Origin: G963674665 sp964609625
GTDB taxonomy: Bacteria; Desulfobacterota; Desulfovibrionia; Desulfovibrionales; Desulfovibrionaceae
Direction of reading: 5' to 3'
Assembly: GCA_964609625.1 (NCBI GenBank)
Contig: CAZSRS010000013.1
Coordinates: 1 to 64,000 of the forward strand
Length of the DNA stretch: 64,000 nucleotides
Notes under the pieces: generated by a model
Databases searched by the model: none
Seen by the model: only the letters and a program-made list of their open reading frames with translations
What the model was told of the DNA's origin: nothing
In this document: one piece after another, positions 1 to 8,554 of the stretch
Numbering within the stretch: the first letter of the stretch is position 1
How the letters are laid out: each line of letters opens with the position of its first letter
Made by a program: the position numbers and the translations under genes

Positions 1-453
1 TCGGCCATGTGGTACAACGAATACCACACCATCCTGAACAGCGGCCTGGACCCCGAGGACCTGACGGTCTTCGCCATGTCGGATTATGGTCTGGATTATC
101 CCGAAGACGGACTCTACTGCACTCGCGCCACCCTGGAACGCGATCCCGAGCTGTGCTGCGCCGTGGCCAAGGCCACCTTGGAGGGCTGGCGCCACGCCTT
201 CGAACATCCCGAAGAGACACTGGACAAGGTCATGGAGCATGTGGAACAGGCCAAATTGCCCACCAACCGCGTGCACCAGCGCTGGATGCTGGCACGCATG
301 CGCGACATCATCGCTCCCGAAGGCGGCGCGACCATGGGGCCGCTGTCCCGCGAGGAGTATCTCTCCGTGGCCAAGGCCATGGTCGAGGCGGAATTGATAG
401 GCAGCTTCCCCCCTTACGAGGAGTTCCATGCCCTTTGTCCAGAAACGCCATAG
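1..453 (+). CDS. ABC transporter substrate-binding protein, NMT1/THI5-like (3' part only)
   Basis: The reading frame is already open at base 1, so only the last 150 residues are visible and the true start lies outside the window. The visible part resembles the C-terminal lobe of periplasmic NMT1/THI5/SsuA-type substrate-binding proteins: a stretch around DYPEDGLYCTRATL, then helices with AVAKATLEGWRHAFEHPEETL, the usual place where these proteins end in amphipathic helices. Such proteins bind small nitrogenous or sulfonate ligands and pass them to an ABC permease. The stop codon lies 26 bases inside the next gene, which suggests translational coupling with the phosphatase downstream and possibly a sensor role for the pair. 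The ligand cannot be inferred from this fragment. Confidence 0.7.
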   Translation, partial: SAMWYNEYHTILNSGLDPEDLTVFAMSDYGLDYPEDGLYCTRATLERDPELCCAVAKATLEGWRHAFEHPEETLDKVMEHVEQAKLPTNRVHQRWMLARMRDIIAPEGGATMGPLSREEYLSVAKAMVEAELIGSFPPYEEFHALCPETP

Positions 454-2377
454 ACGAAGGGGCCTGGCATTCAAGCTGGCCTTGTTCGTCCTTTCCGGAA
501 CCCTGTGCATCTTTGCCGCCGGGTTCTTGTACAATTACCACTATTCCAGGCAGATCATCCTCGCGGCAGCCACGGAACAGGCCAGGCACCTGAGCGCGGC
601 GGCCCTGAACAGGATCGACTCCGTGCTCAGGGAGGCCGAGCAGGTGCCGGACTTCATGGTGCACGGCTTCGAGGAGCAACTGCCTGATGCGGCGTATCTG
701 GAGAAGCAGTTACGGGATTTCCTGGTGATCACACCCACGGTCTTCGGTACGGCGGTGGCCTTCGAGCCCTATGCCTTCGACGCCAGGATCAAGTTCTACG
801 CCCCCTACGTTTACAGGGATGGGGAGGAGATCAGGCTGACGCAGCTCGACGCCGAGAGCTACAACTATTTCGCCAAGGATTGGTACCTGATCCCCAGGTT
901 GCTTGGCCAAGCCTCGTGGAGCGAGCCCTATTTCGACGAAGGGGGCGGCAACGTGGTCATGTCCACCTACAGCGTGCCCTTCAGCCGCAGGCTGGCGGGC
1001 GCCACGGTCTTTTCCGGAGTGGTCACGGCTGACATCTCCCTGGAATGGTTGCACGATTTTGTCTCCAAGATCCGCATCTACGATACAGGCAGTGCCTTTC
1101 TGCTTAGCCGCAGCGGCGTGTTCGTGTCCGCGCCCCAGCCGGAGCGCATCATGCGCGAGAGCGTCTTCAGCATCGCCGAGGAACTGGAGAACCCGGAAAT
1201 CCGCGCCCTGGGCAAGCGCATGATCGCGGGGGAAGAGGGCTTCGTGCCGGTGCCCGCGTCCTTGTTCGGCCGCCCCTGCCGCCTGTATTTCGCGCCCATG
1301 CAGTCCACGGGTTGGTCCCTGGGGGTGGTGATCCCAGAGGAGGAGCTGTTTGCCGACCTGGAGGATCTCAACCGCAAGGTCCTGCTCATCTGCGCCCTCG
1401 GTCTGCTGTTGCTGCTCGGGGTCAGTGTGGGCATCTCCATGACCATCACCCGCCCCATCACCCTGCTGGCCTCCAAGACCAACGAGATGGCCCAAGGCAA
1501 TCTTGACGTGGAGTTGCCGGGGAGTCCGGCCAACGACGAGGTGGGCGACCTGACGCGCTCCTTTGACCACATGCGCGTGGCGCTTAAGGAATACATCACC
1601 AACCTCACCGAGACCACCAAGGCCAAGGAGCGCATGGAGTCGGAGCTGAAGATCGCGCGCAACATCCAGATGAGCTTCCTGCCCAAGCGCTTCCCACCGT
1701 TCCCTGACATCGAGGCCTTCACCCTGCACGCCACGCTGCTGCCTGCCAGGGAAGTGGGGGGCGATCTCTACGATTTCTTCATGCTGGACAACACCCACCT
1801 GTTTTTCTCCGTTGGCGACGTCTCGGGCAAGGGGGTGCCGGCCGCGCTGTTCATGGCCGTGTCCAAGACCCTGGTCAAGGGCATCGCCGAGCAGGACATG
1901 GACCCGGCCACCATCCTGGACAAGGTCAACCAGGAGCTGCACGCCGACAACGAAGCCCTGCTCTTCGTGACCATGTTCTGCGGCATCCTGGACATCGACA
2001 GCGGAGAAATGGCTTTTTCCAACGCCGGGCACAATTACCCCCTGTTCATCCCCAGGGAGGGCGAGCCCCGTTGGCTCAAATTGCCTCCCGGCCGATTCCT
2101 GGGCATCTTGGAGGATTCGACATACATCACCGAGTACATGACCCTGGAACCGGGAGACAAGCTCTTGGTATACACGGACGGTGTGACCGAGGCCATGGAC
2201 CTGGAGCACAACCTGTACTCGGAGGCGCGGCTGCTGGAGCTGGCCACGCGGCTTCGCCACGCCTCGCCCGAGGACCTGGACGCGGCGGTCATGGCCTCGG
2301 TGCACGAACACGCCGGCCCCGCGGAACAGACAGACGACATCACCATACTCACCCTGGAGTTCAAGGGAAGGAAGTAG
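428..2377 (+). CDS. Membrane-bound SpoIIE-type PP2C phosphatase with Cache and HAMP domains
   Basis: 649 residues. There is one N-terminal membrane helix (about 15-37), a large extracytoplasmic region of dCache type (about 40-295), a second helix (about 315-338), a HAMP segment starting at TITRPIT, and a short signalling helix ending in the ELKIARNIQMSFLP motif that usually precedes these phosphatases. The C-terminal PP2C/SpoIIE domain (about 430-645) has the metal-binding signatures EVGGDLYDFF, GDVSGKGVPAALFM, NAGHNYP, YTDGVTEA and TDDITILTL. The family dephosphorylates anti-sigma-factor antagonists or similar proteins when the sensor domain binds a ligand. The gene overlaps the substrate-binding-protein gene by 26 bases, so that protein may present a ligand to the Cache domain (inference). 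No partner anti-sigma factor is seen nearby. Confidence 0.9.
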   Translation: MPFVQKRHRRRGLAFKLALFVLSGTLCIFAAGFLYNYHYSRQIILAAATEQARHLSAAALNRIDSVLREAEQVPDFMVHGFEEQLPDAAYLEKQLRDFLVITPTVFGTAVAFEPYAFDARIKFYAPYVYRDGEEIRLTQLDAESYNYFAKDWYLIPRLLGQASWSEPYFDEGGGNVVMSTYSVPFSRRLAGATVFSGVVTADISLEWLHDFVSKIRIYDTGSAFLLSRSGVFVSAPQPERIMRESVFSIAEELENPEIRALGKRMIAGEEGFVPVPASLFGRPCRLYFAPMQSTGWSLGVVIPEEELFADLEDLNRKVLLICALGLLLLLGVSVGISMTITRPITLLASKTNEMAQGNLDVELPGSPANDEVGDLTRSFDHMRVALKEYITNLTETTKAKERMESELKIARNIQMSFLPKRFPPFPDIEAFTLHATLLPAREVGGDLYDFFMLDNTHLFFSVGDVSGKGVPAALFMAVSKTLVKGIAEQDMDPATILDKVNQELHADNEALLFVTMFCGILDIDSGEMAFSNAGHNYPLFIPREGEPRWLKLPPGRFLGILEDSTYITEYMTLEPGDKLLVYTDGVTEAMDLEHNLYSEARLLELATRLRHASPEDLDAAVMASVHEHAGPAEQTDDITILTLEFKGRK

Positions 2378-2413
2378 GTGCGCGGGAAGTCAGCGTCCAG
2401 CGCCGGAGGAGGC

Positions 2414-2926
2414 ATGGAATACACAAGCAGACTTCGCTTCCTGGGGTTGCCGCTGCTGCACGTGGCCATCGGTCGCACCGCGAAGGGGCGCTCCGAGCGC
2501 GGCGTGGCCAGGGGCTGGATAGCCGTGGGCGACGTGGCCTTCGGGGTGCTCTTCGCCCTGGGTGGGGTGGCCATGGGCGGGGTGGCGATGGGCGGTCTGG
2601 GACTCGGTGTGCTCGGCTTGGGAGGCCTGGCCCTTGGCATCTGGTCCGCCGGTGGTCTGGCTGCTGGAGTCCATGCAATGGCTGGAGCGGCCTTTGGCAT
2701 TGTCGGCGCCATGGGCGGCTTGGCAGTGGCCGGCTCTTACGCCTGGGGCGGCGCGGCCTTGGCTCCGATGGCCAACACGCCCGAAGTGGAGGCCATCATG
2801 CAGGGGCGGGTGTTCTACAAGATCGCCCTGGGCAGTCTGGGCTACCTTCGCTACGGCATTTTCCTGGCCGCGTTCCCGGTGATCCTGGCTTGGTGGGAGA
2901 AACGGAAACAGGGACGCAACAGCTGA
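2414..2926 (+). CDS. Glycine/alanine-rich integral membrane protein of unknown function
   Basis: 170 residues from the ATG at 2414, which has GGAGG four bases upstream. A GTG at 2378, directly after the phosphatase stop, is an alternative start. The N-terminus (YTSRLRFLGLPLLHVAIG) is followed by ARGWIAVGDVAFG and then a run of short glycine-punctuated hydrophobic repeats such as GGVAMGG, GLGVLGLGGLALG and AAFGIVGAMGG. It ends with a cytoplasmic-looking WWEKRKQ tail. The pattern matches uncharacterised membrane proteins with 'ARGWIAIGD...GGxAxG' repeats found in scattered bacteria, with no known role. Co-orientation and the short gap suggest co-transcription with the phosphatase. Confidence 0.6.
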   Translation: MEYTSRLRFLGLPLLHVAIGRTAKGRSERGVARGWIAVGDVAFGVLFALGGVAMGGVAMGGLGLGVLGLGGLALGIWSAGGLAAGVHAMAGAAFGIVGAMGGLAVAGSYAWGGAALAPMANTPEVEAIMQGRVFYKIALGSLGYLRYGIFLAAFPVILAWWEKRKQGRNS

Positions 2927-3064
2927 TTGGTACTTGCCTGGGGAGCAGGCGCGGGCCTGTAGCCAAGCGTTATGAAATCTGGTAGCGGCAAGGCCAACGC
3001 GCCGCAACAACGGCCGGAGTGATGCAGGACACAGGGGGCCGGTCGGTTGTGGAGGAGAGAGGTC

Positions 3065-3157
3065 ATGCACTTCCAGAACGATTGCGACAAACAGAGCCGG
3101 AGCAAGGGCTCTTGCAACTCGGCCATGCCCGCAACCGCCATTCCAGACGAACAATAA
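3065..3157 (+). CDS. Possible 30-residue leader/small protein upstream of coaX
   Basis: An ATG with a GAGGAGAG ribosome-binding stretch just upstream opens a 30-codon frame with two cysteines and a polar composition (N-terminus MHFQNDCDKQS). Its TAA lies 15 bases before the coaX ATG. The spacing and the good ribosome-binding site make translation plausible, but I recognise no family, and it could be a chance frame in the coaX leader. Confidence 0.3.
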   Translation: MHFQNDCDKQSRSKGSCNSAMPATAIPDEQ

Positions 3158-3172
3158 GGTACCGACACAGCC

Positions 3173-3982
3173 ATGGCACCCTGCACGTTGCTCTTCGACA
3201 TCGGCAACACCACCATCACCATGGGACTGGCCCGGGAGGAGCTGGAGGCCATCGAAGTCTTCAACCTGCCCACCAGGTCCGGCGAGACCGGCGATTCCCT
3301 GGGCTTGGCGCTCCTGGGGCTCTGCGGCAATGCCGGAATTCCGGCAAACGAAGTGGAGGCGTGCGTGGCCTGCTCCGTGGCGCCCTTTGTAGATCCGTTG
3401 TTGCGCCATGCATGCAGGCGTTTTTTTGGTGTCGAGGTTTGTTTTGTGCCGGAGAATCTGCCCGTTCCTTTGGAAAACCGCTACGAGCGCTCCTTCGAGG
3501 TGGGCGCGGACAGGCTGGTCACGGCCTTCGCGGCCAGGGCACTGTGCGACACCGCCGCCGTCATAGTCATCGACTTCGGCACGGCAACCACCTTTGAATG
3601 CGTTCTGGACAACGCCTATCTCGGGGGGCTGATCTGCCCCGGTGTGCTTTCCTCGGCCTCGGCCCTGGCCACGCGCACGGCCAAACTGCCGCAGATTCGA
3701 TTGGAGCTGGAATCCACCGAGATGCGCATCGGCCAGAATACCAGCACGAGCCTGAACCAGGGGCTGATCTTTGGTTTCGCCTCCATGACCGAAGGCCTGT
3801 GTGCCAGGCTCAGGACCATGCTTGCCGACATGGGCGCGACGGGGAGCGTACCCGTGGTGGCCACGGGCGGATTCGCTCCCGTGATCGCCCAGGTCTGTGG
3901 CTGTTTCGATCACCTGCGGCCCGACCTGCTGCTCGAAGGGCTGCGCTGCCTTTGGAAAGGAGCGGGGCGAAGCCGGGCCTGA
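3173..3982 (+). CDS. coaX: Type III pantothenate kinase
   Basis: 269 residues, normal for CoaX. It phosphorylates pantothenate with ATP, the first step of coenzyme A synthesis, in the cytoplasm. Family signatures of the acetate/sugar kinase-like fold are visible: the phosphate-1 loop LLFDIGNTTITMG near the N-terminus, the GADRLVTAFAAR segment (about residue 103), and the phosphate-2 motif VIDFGTATTFECV (about 127-139). A TRTAKLPQI stretch and a late MVATGG-like loop (PVVATGGFAP) follow as in the family. This type does not respond to feedback by CoA and often has a high Km for ATP. A weak hairpin (ATGCCG/CGGCAT at 3982-4001) followed by a T-rich stretch may end the transcript. Confidence 0.95.
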   Translation: MAPCTLLFDIGNTTITMGLAREELEAIEVFNLPTRSGETGDSLGLALLGLCGNAGIPANEVEACVACSVAPFVDPLLRHACRRFFGVEVCFVPENLPVPLENRYERSFEVGADRLVTAFAARALCDTAAVIVIDFGTATTFECVLDNAYLGGLICPGVLSSASALATRTAKLPQIRLELESTEMRIGQNTSTSLNQGLIFGFASMTEGLCARLRTMLADMGATGSVPVVATGGFAPVIAQVCGCFDHLRPDLLLEGLRCLWKGAGRSRA

Positions 3983-4158
3983 TGCCGTTGCCTCTCGGCA
4001 TGAGCTGGCGCACTTTTTTCTTTTGACTCAACAGTGAAACAGGATAGTGTTACTGCGTTGGAACGGACAAGCGCGTGACGAACCCCGTGGCGCCCCCAGT
4101 GGGCGCTGCCGCAGGACCAGGGGGGCTTGAAGAACTTTTATGCAAGGAGAATGAGATC

Positions 4159-5460
4159 ATGAGTACGATCGTATCTGTATGGGCCAGGGAGATCCTGGAT
4201 TCACGCGGCAATCCCACGGTGGAGGTCGAGGTTACCCTGGAATCCGGCATCATCGGACGTGCCGCGGTGCCTTCTGGCGCCTCCACGGGCTCGCGGGAGG
4301 CCTTGGAGCTGCGCGACGGGGACAAGTCCCGCTACGGCGGCAAAGGCGTGCTCAAGGCTGTGGAACACGTCCAGGGCGAGATCGCCGAGGCCGTGGTGGG
4401 CATGAGCGCCATCCGCCAGGTGGCCCTGGACAACCTGTTGCTGGAACTGGACGGCACCGAGAACAAGTCCCGCCTGGGAGCCAACGCCATGCTCGGGGTG
4501 TCCATGGCCACGGCCCGCGCCGCGGCAGAACACCTGGGCCTCCCCCTGTACCAGTATCTGGGTGGACTCAACGCCAAGATCCTGCCCGTGCCGCAGATGA
4601 ACATCATCAACGGCGGGATGCATGCTCCCAACAATCTGGACATCCAGGAATTCATGATCCTGCCCCTGAACGCCGATAGTTTTGCCCAGGCCCTGCGCAT
4701 GGGCGCCGAGACCTTTCATTGCCTGAAGGCCATCCTGGCCAAGGACAAACACATCACCAGCGTGGGTGACGAAGGCGGCTTCGCCCCCAACCTCAAGGAC
4801 CACCACGAGGCCTTCACCTATATCATGCGGGCCATCCAGGAAGCAGGTTACACGCCGGGGCGTGACATAGTCCTGGCCATCGACGTCGCGGCCTCGGAGT
4901 TCTACAAGGGCGGCAAGTATGTGCTCTCCGGCGAGAACAAGAAGCTGGATTCCAAGGCCATGGTGGACTACCTGGCCTCCTTCACCCAGGAGTTCCCCCT
5001 GGTCTCCATCGAGGACGGCCTGGCCGAGGGCGACTGGGAAGGTTGGGCCCAGCTCACCGACGCCATGGGCGACATGGTGCAGATCGTGGGTGACGACATC
5101 TTCGTCACCAACCCCGAGATCCTGGCCCGTGGCATCGACGAGGGCGTGGCCAACTCCATCCTGATCAAGCTCAACCAGATCGGCACGGTCACCGAGACCC
5201 TGGACACCATCCAGATGGCCAAGGAAGCCGCCTACACCACGGTCATCTCCCACCGCTCCGGCGAGACTACGGACGCCTTCATCGCCGACTTGGCCGTGGC
5301 CGTGAACGCGGGGCAGATCAAGACCGGTTCTGCCAGCCGCATGGACCGTTTGGCCAAGTATAACCAGCTCCTGCGCATCGAAGAGGACCTCGAGGACGAG
5401 GGTATCTACTTCGGCCCCTACATGGCCGAGATGTTCGGTCTGGCGGACGAAGAGGAGTAG
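4159..5460 (+). CDS. eno: Enolase (housekeeping copy)
   Basis: 433 residues. It converts 2-phosphoglycerate to phosphoenolpyruvate in glycolysis and gluconeogenesis. The start at 4159 is chosen because AAGGAG lies nine bases upstream and the protein then begins MSTIVSVWAREILDSRGNPT, exactly like other enolases; the longer open frame upstream is non-homologous. Catalytic and metal-binding signatures are intact: SGASTGSREA loop, HAPNNLDIQEFM, GDEGGFAPNL, the metal carboxylates in SIEDGLAE and VGDDIFVTN, the LIKLNQIGTVTET strand with the catalytic lysine, and SHRSGET. The leader (4027-4158) contains a GC-rich inverted repeat but no recognisable riboswitch. A second, diverged enolase lies in the fluoride operon at 42132-43397. 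Confidence 0.97.
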   Translation: MSTIVSVWAREILDSRGNPTVEVEVTLESGIIGRAAVPSGASTGSREALELRDGDKSRYGGKGVLKAVEHVQGEIAEAVVGMSAIRQVALDNLLLELDGTENKSRLGANAMLGVSMATARAAAEHLGLPLYQYLGGLNAKILPVPQMNIINGGMHAPNNLDIQEFMILPLNADSFAQALRMGAETFHCLKAILAKDKHITSVGDEGGFAPNLKDHHEAFTYIMRAIQEAGYTPGRDIVLAIDVAASEFYKGGKYVLSGENKKLDSKAMVDYLASFTQEFPLVSIEDGLAEGDWEGWAQLTDAMGDMVQIVGDDIFVTNPEILARGIDEGVANSILIKLNQIGTVTETLDTIQMAKEAAYTTVISHRSGETTDAFIADLAVAVNAGQIKTGSASRMDRLAKYNQLLRIEEDLEDEGIYFGPYMAEMFGLADEEE

Positions 5461-5522
5461 CGAACACCGGAAGCATGCCCCTGTTGCAGGATGCCGTTAC
5501 CGTAGTGTTATGAAAAGAGGGT

Positions 5523-5561
5523 CTGGGGGAAGAACTTGATTCCAAAGAGTTTTTCCCCCAG
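5523..5561. repeat. Strong hairpin in the folD leader
   Basis: Inverted repeat with CTGGGGGAAGAACT (5523-5536) pairing with AGTTTTTCCCCCAG (5548-5561). This is a 14-bp stem with one G-U pair and an 11-base loop, about 30 bases before the folD start. It has no T-run on either side, so it is a weak candidate for a terminator. It could be an attenuator or an mRNA-stability element between eno and folD. Confidence 0.5.
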
Positions 5562-5591
5562 TGTCCTTTCGAGTATCGTGAAGGAGTGAGC

Positions 5592-6458
5592 ATGATTCTT
5601 CTTGACGGCAAGTCCACGGCCCAGTCCATCCGTGACGAGATCAAGGACTCCGTGCCGGCACTGGCCGAACGGGCCGGACGCGCCCCCTGCCTGGCGGTGA
5701 TCATCGTGGGTGAGGATCCGGCCTCTCAGGTTTACGTACGCAACAAGGAAAAGGCCTGCGCCGAGGTCGGCATCCGCTCCGAGGCCTACCGGCTGGGCGC
5801 CGAGACGCGGGGCGGTTCGATCAACAACCTGATCTTCGAGCTCAACGGCCGCCGAGACGTGGACGGCATCCTGCTGCAGCTGCCGCTGCCCAGGAATCTG
5901 GACTCCAGCACATGTCTGGCCTGCATCGCCCCGGACAAGGACGTGGACGGCTTCCATCCGGTGAACATGGGGCGTCTGGCCCTGGGACTGCCTGGTTTTG
6001 TCCCCTGCACCCCGGCCGGGGTCATCGAACTGCTCAGGCGCTACGATTTGCCCACTGCCGGGAAAAAGGCCGTGGTGTTGGGACGTAGCAACATCGTGGG
6101 CCGCCCCTTGTCGCTGCTGCTGGGCATGCGCGGGCCATACGGCGACGCCACCGTGACCTTGTGCCACACCAAGACGCCTGACGTTGCCGAGGAGACCAGG
6201 CGCGCGGACTTCCTCTTCGCCGCGGTGGGCCGCCCCGGCTATGTGACGGCCGACATGGTCAAGGAGGGCGCCGTGGTGGTGGACGTGGGCATCAACCGCA
6301 CCGAAAAGGGGCTCGTGGGCGACTGCGACTTCGAGGCCATCAGCAGGACGGCCAAGGCCATGACCCCGGTGCCCAAGGGCGTTGGGCCCATGACCATCGC
6401 CCAACTCTTGCTGAACACCATGCGGGCGTTCAAGGCTCATACTGGACTGGTGGACTGA
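5592..6458 (+). CDS. folD: Bifunctional methylenetetrahydrofolate dehydrogenase/cyclohydrolase
   Basis: 288 residues from the ATG at 5592, which sits five bases after AAGGAG; a GTG two codons earlier is less likely. FolD interconverts 5,10-methylene-, methenyl- and 10-formyl-tetrahydrofolate using NADP. The cyclohydrolase/dehydrogenase active-site segments are present: VGEDPASQVYVRNKEKA (with the catalytic lysine and tyrosine), GILLQLPLP, DKDVDGFHPVN, PCTPAGVIELL, and the NADP-binding VVLGRSNIVGRP. The C-terminus has VDVGIN and TPVPKGVGPMT. In sulfate reducers it serves one-carbon metabolism. It is followed directly by a bidirectional terminator. Confidence 0.97.
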   Translation: MILLDGKSTAQSIRDEIKDSVPALAERAGRAPCLAVIIVGEDPASQVYVRNKEKACAEVGIRSEAYRLGAETRGGSINNLIFELNGRRDVDGILLQLPLPRNLDSSTCLACIAPDKDVDGFHPVNMGRLALGLPGFVPCTPAGVIELLRRYDLPTAGKKAVVLGRSNIVGRPLSLLLGMRGPYGDATVTLCHTKTPDVAEETRRADFLFAAVGRPGYVTADMVKEGAVVVDVGINRTEKGLVGDCDFEAISRTAKAMTPVPKGVGPMTIAQLLLNTMRAFKAHTGLVD

Positions 6459-6485
6459 GACAGCGTGCATTTGCCTGGAATAAAA

Positions 6486-6517
6486 AACGACCGCCTCCGG
6501 GAGTGGAGGCGGTCGTT
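6486..6517. terminator. Bidirectional intrinsic terminator between folD and cytochrome c3
   Basis: Perfect 13-bp stem, AACGACCGCCTCC (6486-6498) with GGAGGCGGTCGTT (6505-6517), and a six-base loop. An A-run precedes it and T-rich sequence follows, so it can stop transcripts of the convergent folD (+) and cytochrome c3 (-) genes. Confidence 0.85.
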
Positions 6518-6538
6518 ATTGCTTTCATGAATTCAGGC

Positions 6539-6931
6539 TTACGGATGGCAAGCGGACTTTTTGCAGCCGGTCAAGAGCTTCTTCTTCTCGGCGTCGTCGC
6601 CAGCCTTTTCCTTGTGGCAGGAGACACAGGTGGGAATGGTCTCGTGCTTGCCGTGGATGGCCTTGTAGTAGCTGGCGGAGGTCTTGTCCTTCTTGTCGAA
6701 GATGTCATGGCAGCCGGCGGAGGAGCACTTCTGGATGTTGGCGGCGTCACCACCCGACGTGTGATGGCAGAACTCGCAGTTCTCGTCCTTGTGGGTGGAG
6801 TGGTTGAAAGTCACGGGTTGAGCGGTCTTATCCATCTTGAGGCCGTCGGCCGCGTCGGCGGCGAACAGATTGGGCAGCGCAAAGGCGCACAGAACAGCGG
6901 CGGCCACTACGAACACGAACAACTTTTTCAT
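6539..6931 (-). CDS. Periplasmic tetraheme cytochrome c3, type I
   Basis: 130 residues from the ATG at 6931, which has GAGGAG upstream; a longer open frame is not supported. A 22-24 residue signal peptide (MKKLFVFVVAAAVLCAF...) gives a mature protein of about 107 residues, the usual size of Desulfovibrio type I c3. The four heme sites are in the diagnostic order CxxCH (CEFCH), CxxxxCH (CSSAGCH), CxxCH (CVSCH), CxxxxCH (CKKSACH), with extra histidines for bis-His ligation, such as the FNHSTH segment. It shuttles electrons from periplasmic hydrogenases and formate dehydrogenases to membrane complexes. It is transcribed alone. The word ATGTCAAGA, whose complement contains TTGACA, lies about 75 bases upstream of the start. 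Confidence 0.95.
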   Translation of the reverse strand: MKKLFVFVVAAAVLCAFALPNLFAADAADGLKMDKTAQPVTFNHSTHKDENCEFCHHTSGGDAANIQKCSSAGCHDIFDKKDKTSASYYKAIHGKHETIPTCVSCHKEKAGDDAEKKKLLTGCKKSACHP

Positions 6932-7193
6932 TTCTCGTCTCCTCTTCACTTGGAAATTGAATTGTGAAAAAATTCCCGTACTTTGAACTGGAAGTCCTTC
7001 AAATGTCAAGAGGTTTTCCCACCTCTTTCCCAGTTCAGCATTCCCACCTTGACCTGAATCAATGACATTCTAGCCCAGGTAAAGGCCGTTCGCAAGGGGC
7101 TCCGGCCGATTTTCGGCGGCTCCTTACGGGAGTATGAGACGCGATGCCCGTGCTCGGGGTTGACAAGGGGGGGTGTGCCGGTCCCGTGCCGGC

Positions 7194-7742
7194 TCAGGAT
7201 TCATGCACTGTCCACGAAGCCACCAACGGGCACAGCAGGAGCCTTTCCAGCCGCGCCCCCATTTCCCGGGCACGTTCCTGCCCATGGATGCCATGCGGTG
7301 TGTCCGCCAACAGGAAGGTCTCACCGCCGTGTGTTCCGATGATGACGACATAGCGGGAGGAGCGGTCAGCAGCCATGGTAGTGGGGGCGGGCCACAGTTC
7401 CATGCTTGTGATCTGCTCCCTGGTGAAACGCATGGTTCTAGCACTGTAGGGGGTTTCTGTGGTGAACAGCAGTGCCCCGGTGGCCGCGTCCAGACGGAGT
7501 TCGCGAAAGGACAACAGGCGGTAGAGGCCGGCGTGGAACAGCAGCACGGCGGAGCCGTACAACAGGAGGGAAAGCAGGCGCGGTCGGGGTCGCAGCTCCG
7601 GGCCGTAGGTGTAGGCGATGAATGCGCAGACAAGGGCCGCCACGACCATCGGCCAAGGCCAGCGCCCCTCGCGGGAGCGAAAAACCATACCCGTGGTGTT
7701 GTCGACCGCCAGGTGAAGAATCCGGTCCACGCGCCGGTACAT
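7194..7742 (-). CDS. Small membrane protein of unknown function, downstream of a Memo gene
   Basis: 182 residues with two predicted membrane helices (about 31-45, WPMVVAALVCAFIAY, and about 55-75, LLSLLLYGSAVLLFHAGLY). A soluble C-terminal half follows, where strands such as LRLDAATGALLFTTE and RYVVIIGTHGGETFLLAD suggest a small beta-rich, PH-like domain. It starts five bases after the stop of the Memo-family gene, so the two are probably one transcript. No family name is recognised. Confidence 0.6.
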   Translation of the reverse strand: MYRRVDRILHLAVDNTTGMVFRSREGRWPWPMVVAALVCAFIAYTYGPELRPRPRLLSLLLYGSAVLLFHAGLYRLLSFRELRLDAATGALLFTTETPYSARTMRFTREQITSMELWPAPTTMAADRSSRYVVIIGTHGGETFLLADTPHGIHGQERAREMGARLERLLLCPLVASWTVHES

Positions 7743-7747
7743 GCGCC

Positions 7748-8554
7748 TCAGGTCACCACCACGCCGGCATAGCCCACCACCTGCGATCTATCGCCGCTTG
7801 CGCTGGCAGAGGTGTCGTAGGCCACCACCCTGGCCTGGTCCGCCCCAAGCTCTCGGCAGACGATCAGGCCCAGGGTCATGGGCAGCACGCCGCACATGGT
7901 GATGTTGTTGCGTCGTACCACCTGGTACAATCCCAGGGGGTCCAGTGCCACGATCCTGTCCAGTGCCAGCCGGTCACGCTCCTGGGCGACGTCGTGGGGC
8001 ACATAGTGGCTCATGTCCGAGCTGACCACCATGGTCACGGGCTCGGGCCAGGCGCGCAGGACCCCGGCCACGGCTCGGCCCACCTCGGTCAGGACGCCGG
8101 GATCGCTCTCGGATACCACCACCGGGACCACCTCCACATCGGGGCGGCGTTCAAGCAAAAACGGCAGGAGTACTTCCAGGGAGTGCTCGAGGCGGTGAGC
8201 CAGCTCGTCAGGGCGCAGTCGGTCGTCCGAGGCCAGCAGGGCGGCAGCCAAGCCTTCCTGTATCGGAACCGTGCGGCCGGGAATCTTCCAGGAGCCGGTA
8301 CTCCAAACCGCCAGCCGGGCGCCTTGCCCGGTGTGATTGGGCCCCAACAACAGCACGTGCCGCGCGATGGCGACCTGACCGAAAGTGGTGCCGGCCACTC
8401 GCCCGGAATATACGTATCCCGCGTGGGGCGCCATGACGAGCATGGCGGGTCCGCCTTCGGCAATCTCCCGGTTCATGAATCCGCGCACTTGGCGCTGCAG
8501 GGCTTCCGGTGCGCCGGGGTAGAACTGCCCGGCAACGACGGGTTGTCTGATCAT
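7748..8554 (-). CDS. AmmeMemoRadiSam system protein B (Memo family)
   Basis: 268 residues, typical for the Memo family, a fold related to class III nonheme-iron dioxygenases. The family's putative metal-site and core motifs are visible: MIRQPVVAGQFYPG at the N-terminus, APHAGYVYSGRVAG, LLGPNHTG, LEHSLEVLLPFL, SSDMSHYVPHD and MCGVLPMTLGL. In bacteria these proteins co-occur with an AMMECR1-like protein and a radical SAM enzyme in a system of unknown chemistry, but neither partner is visible here. It lies just upstream of the membrane protein at 7194-7742. A second, longer Memo protein is encoded at 11149-12387. Confidence 0.9.
   Translation of the reverse strand: MIRQPVVAGQFYPGAPEALQRQVRGFMNREIAEGGPAMLVMAPHAGYVYSGRVAGTTFGQVAIARHVLLLGPNHTGQGARLAVWSTGSWKIPGRTVPIQEGLAAALLASDDRLRPDELAHRLEHSLEVLLPFLLERRPDVEVVPVVVSESDPGVLTEVGRAVAGVLRAWPEPVTMVVSSDMSHYVPHDVAQERDRLALDRIVALDPLGLYQVVRRNNITMCGVLPMTLGLIVCRELGADQARVVAYDTSASASGDRSQVVGYAGVVVT

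Noticed and set aside
710..2311. 533-residue open frame on the minus strand
   Set aside because: It is the antisense shadow of the SpoIIE phosphatase; GC-rich codon use keeps the opposite strand open, and it shows no protein family.
4075..4158. N-terminal extension of the housekeeping enolase
   Set aside because: Proline/alanine-rich and non-homologous; the ATG at 4159 has a good ribosome-binding site and gives the normal enolase N-terminus.
4027..4158. Riboswitch in the leader of the first enolase
   Set aside because: I looked for the fluoride aptamer blocks found at 38097-38140; only an unrelated GC-rich inverted repeat is present.
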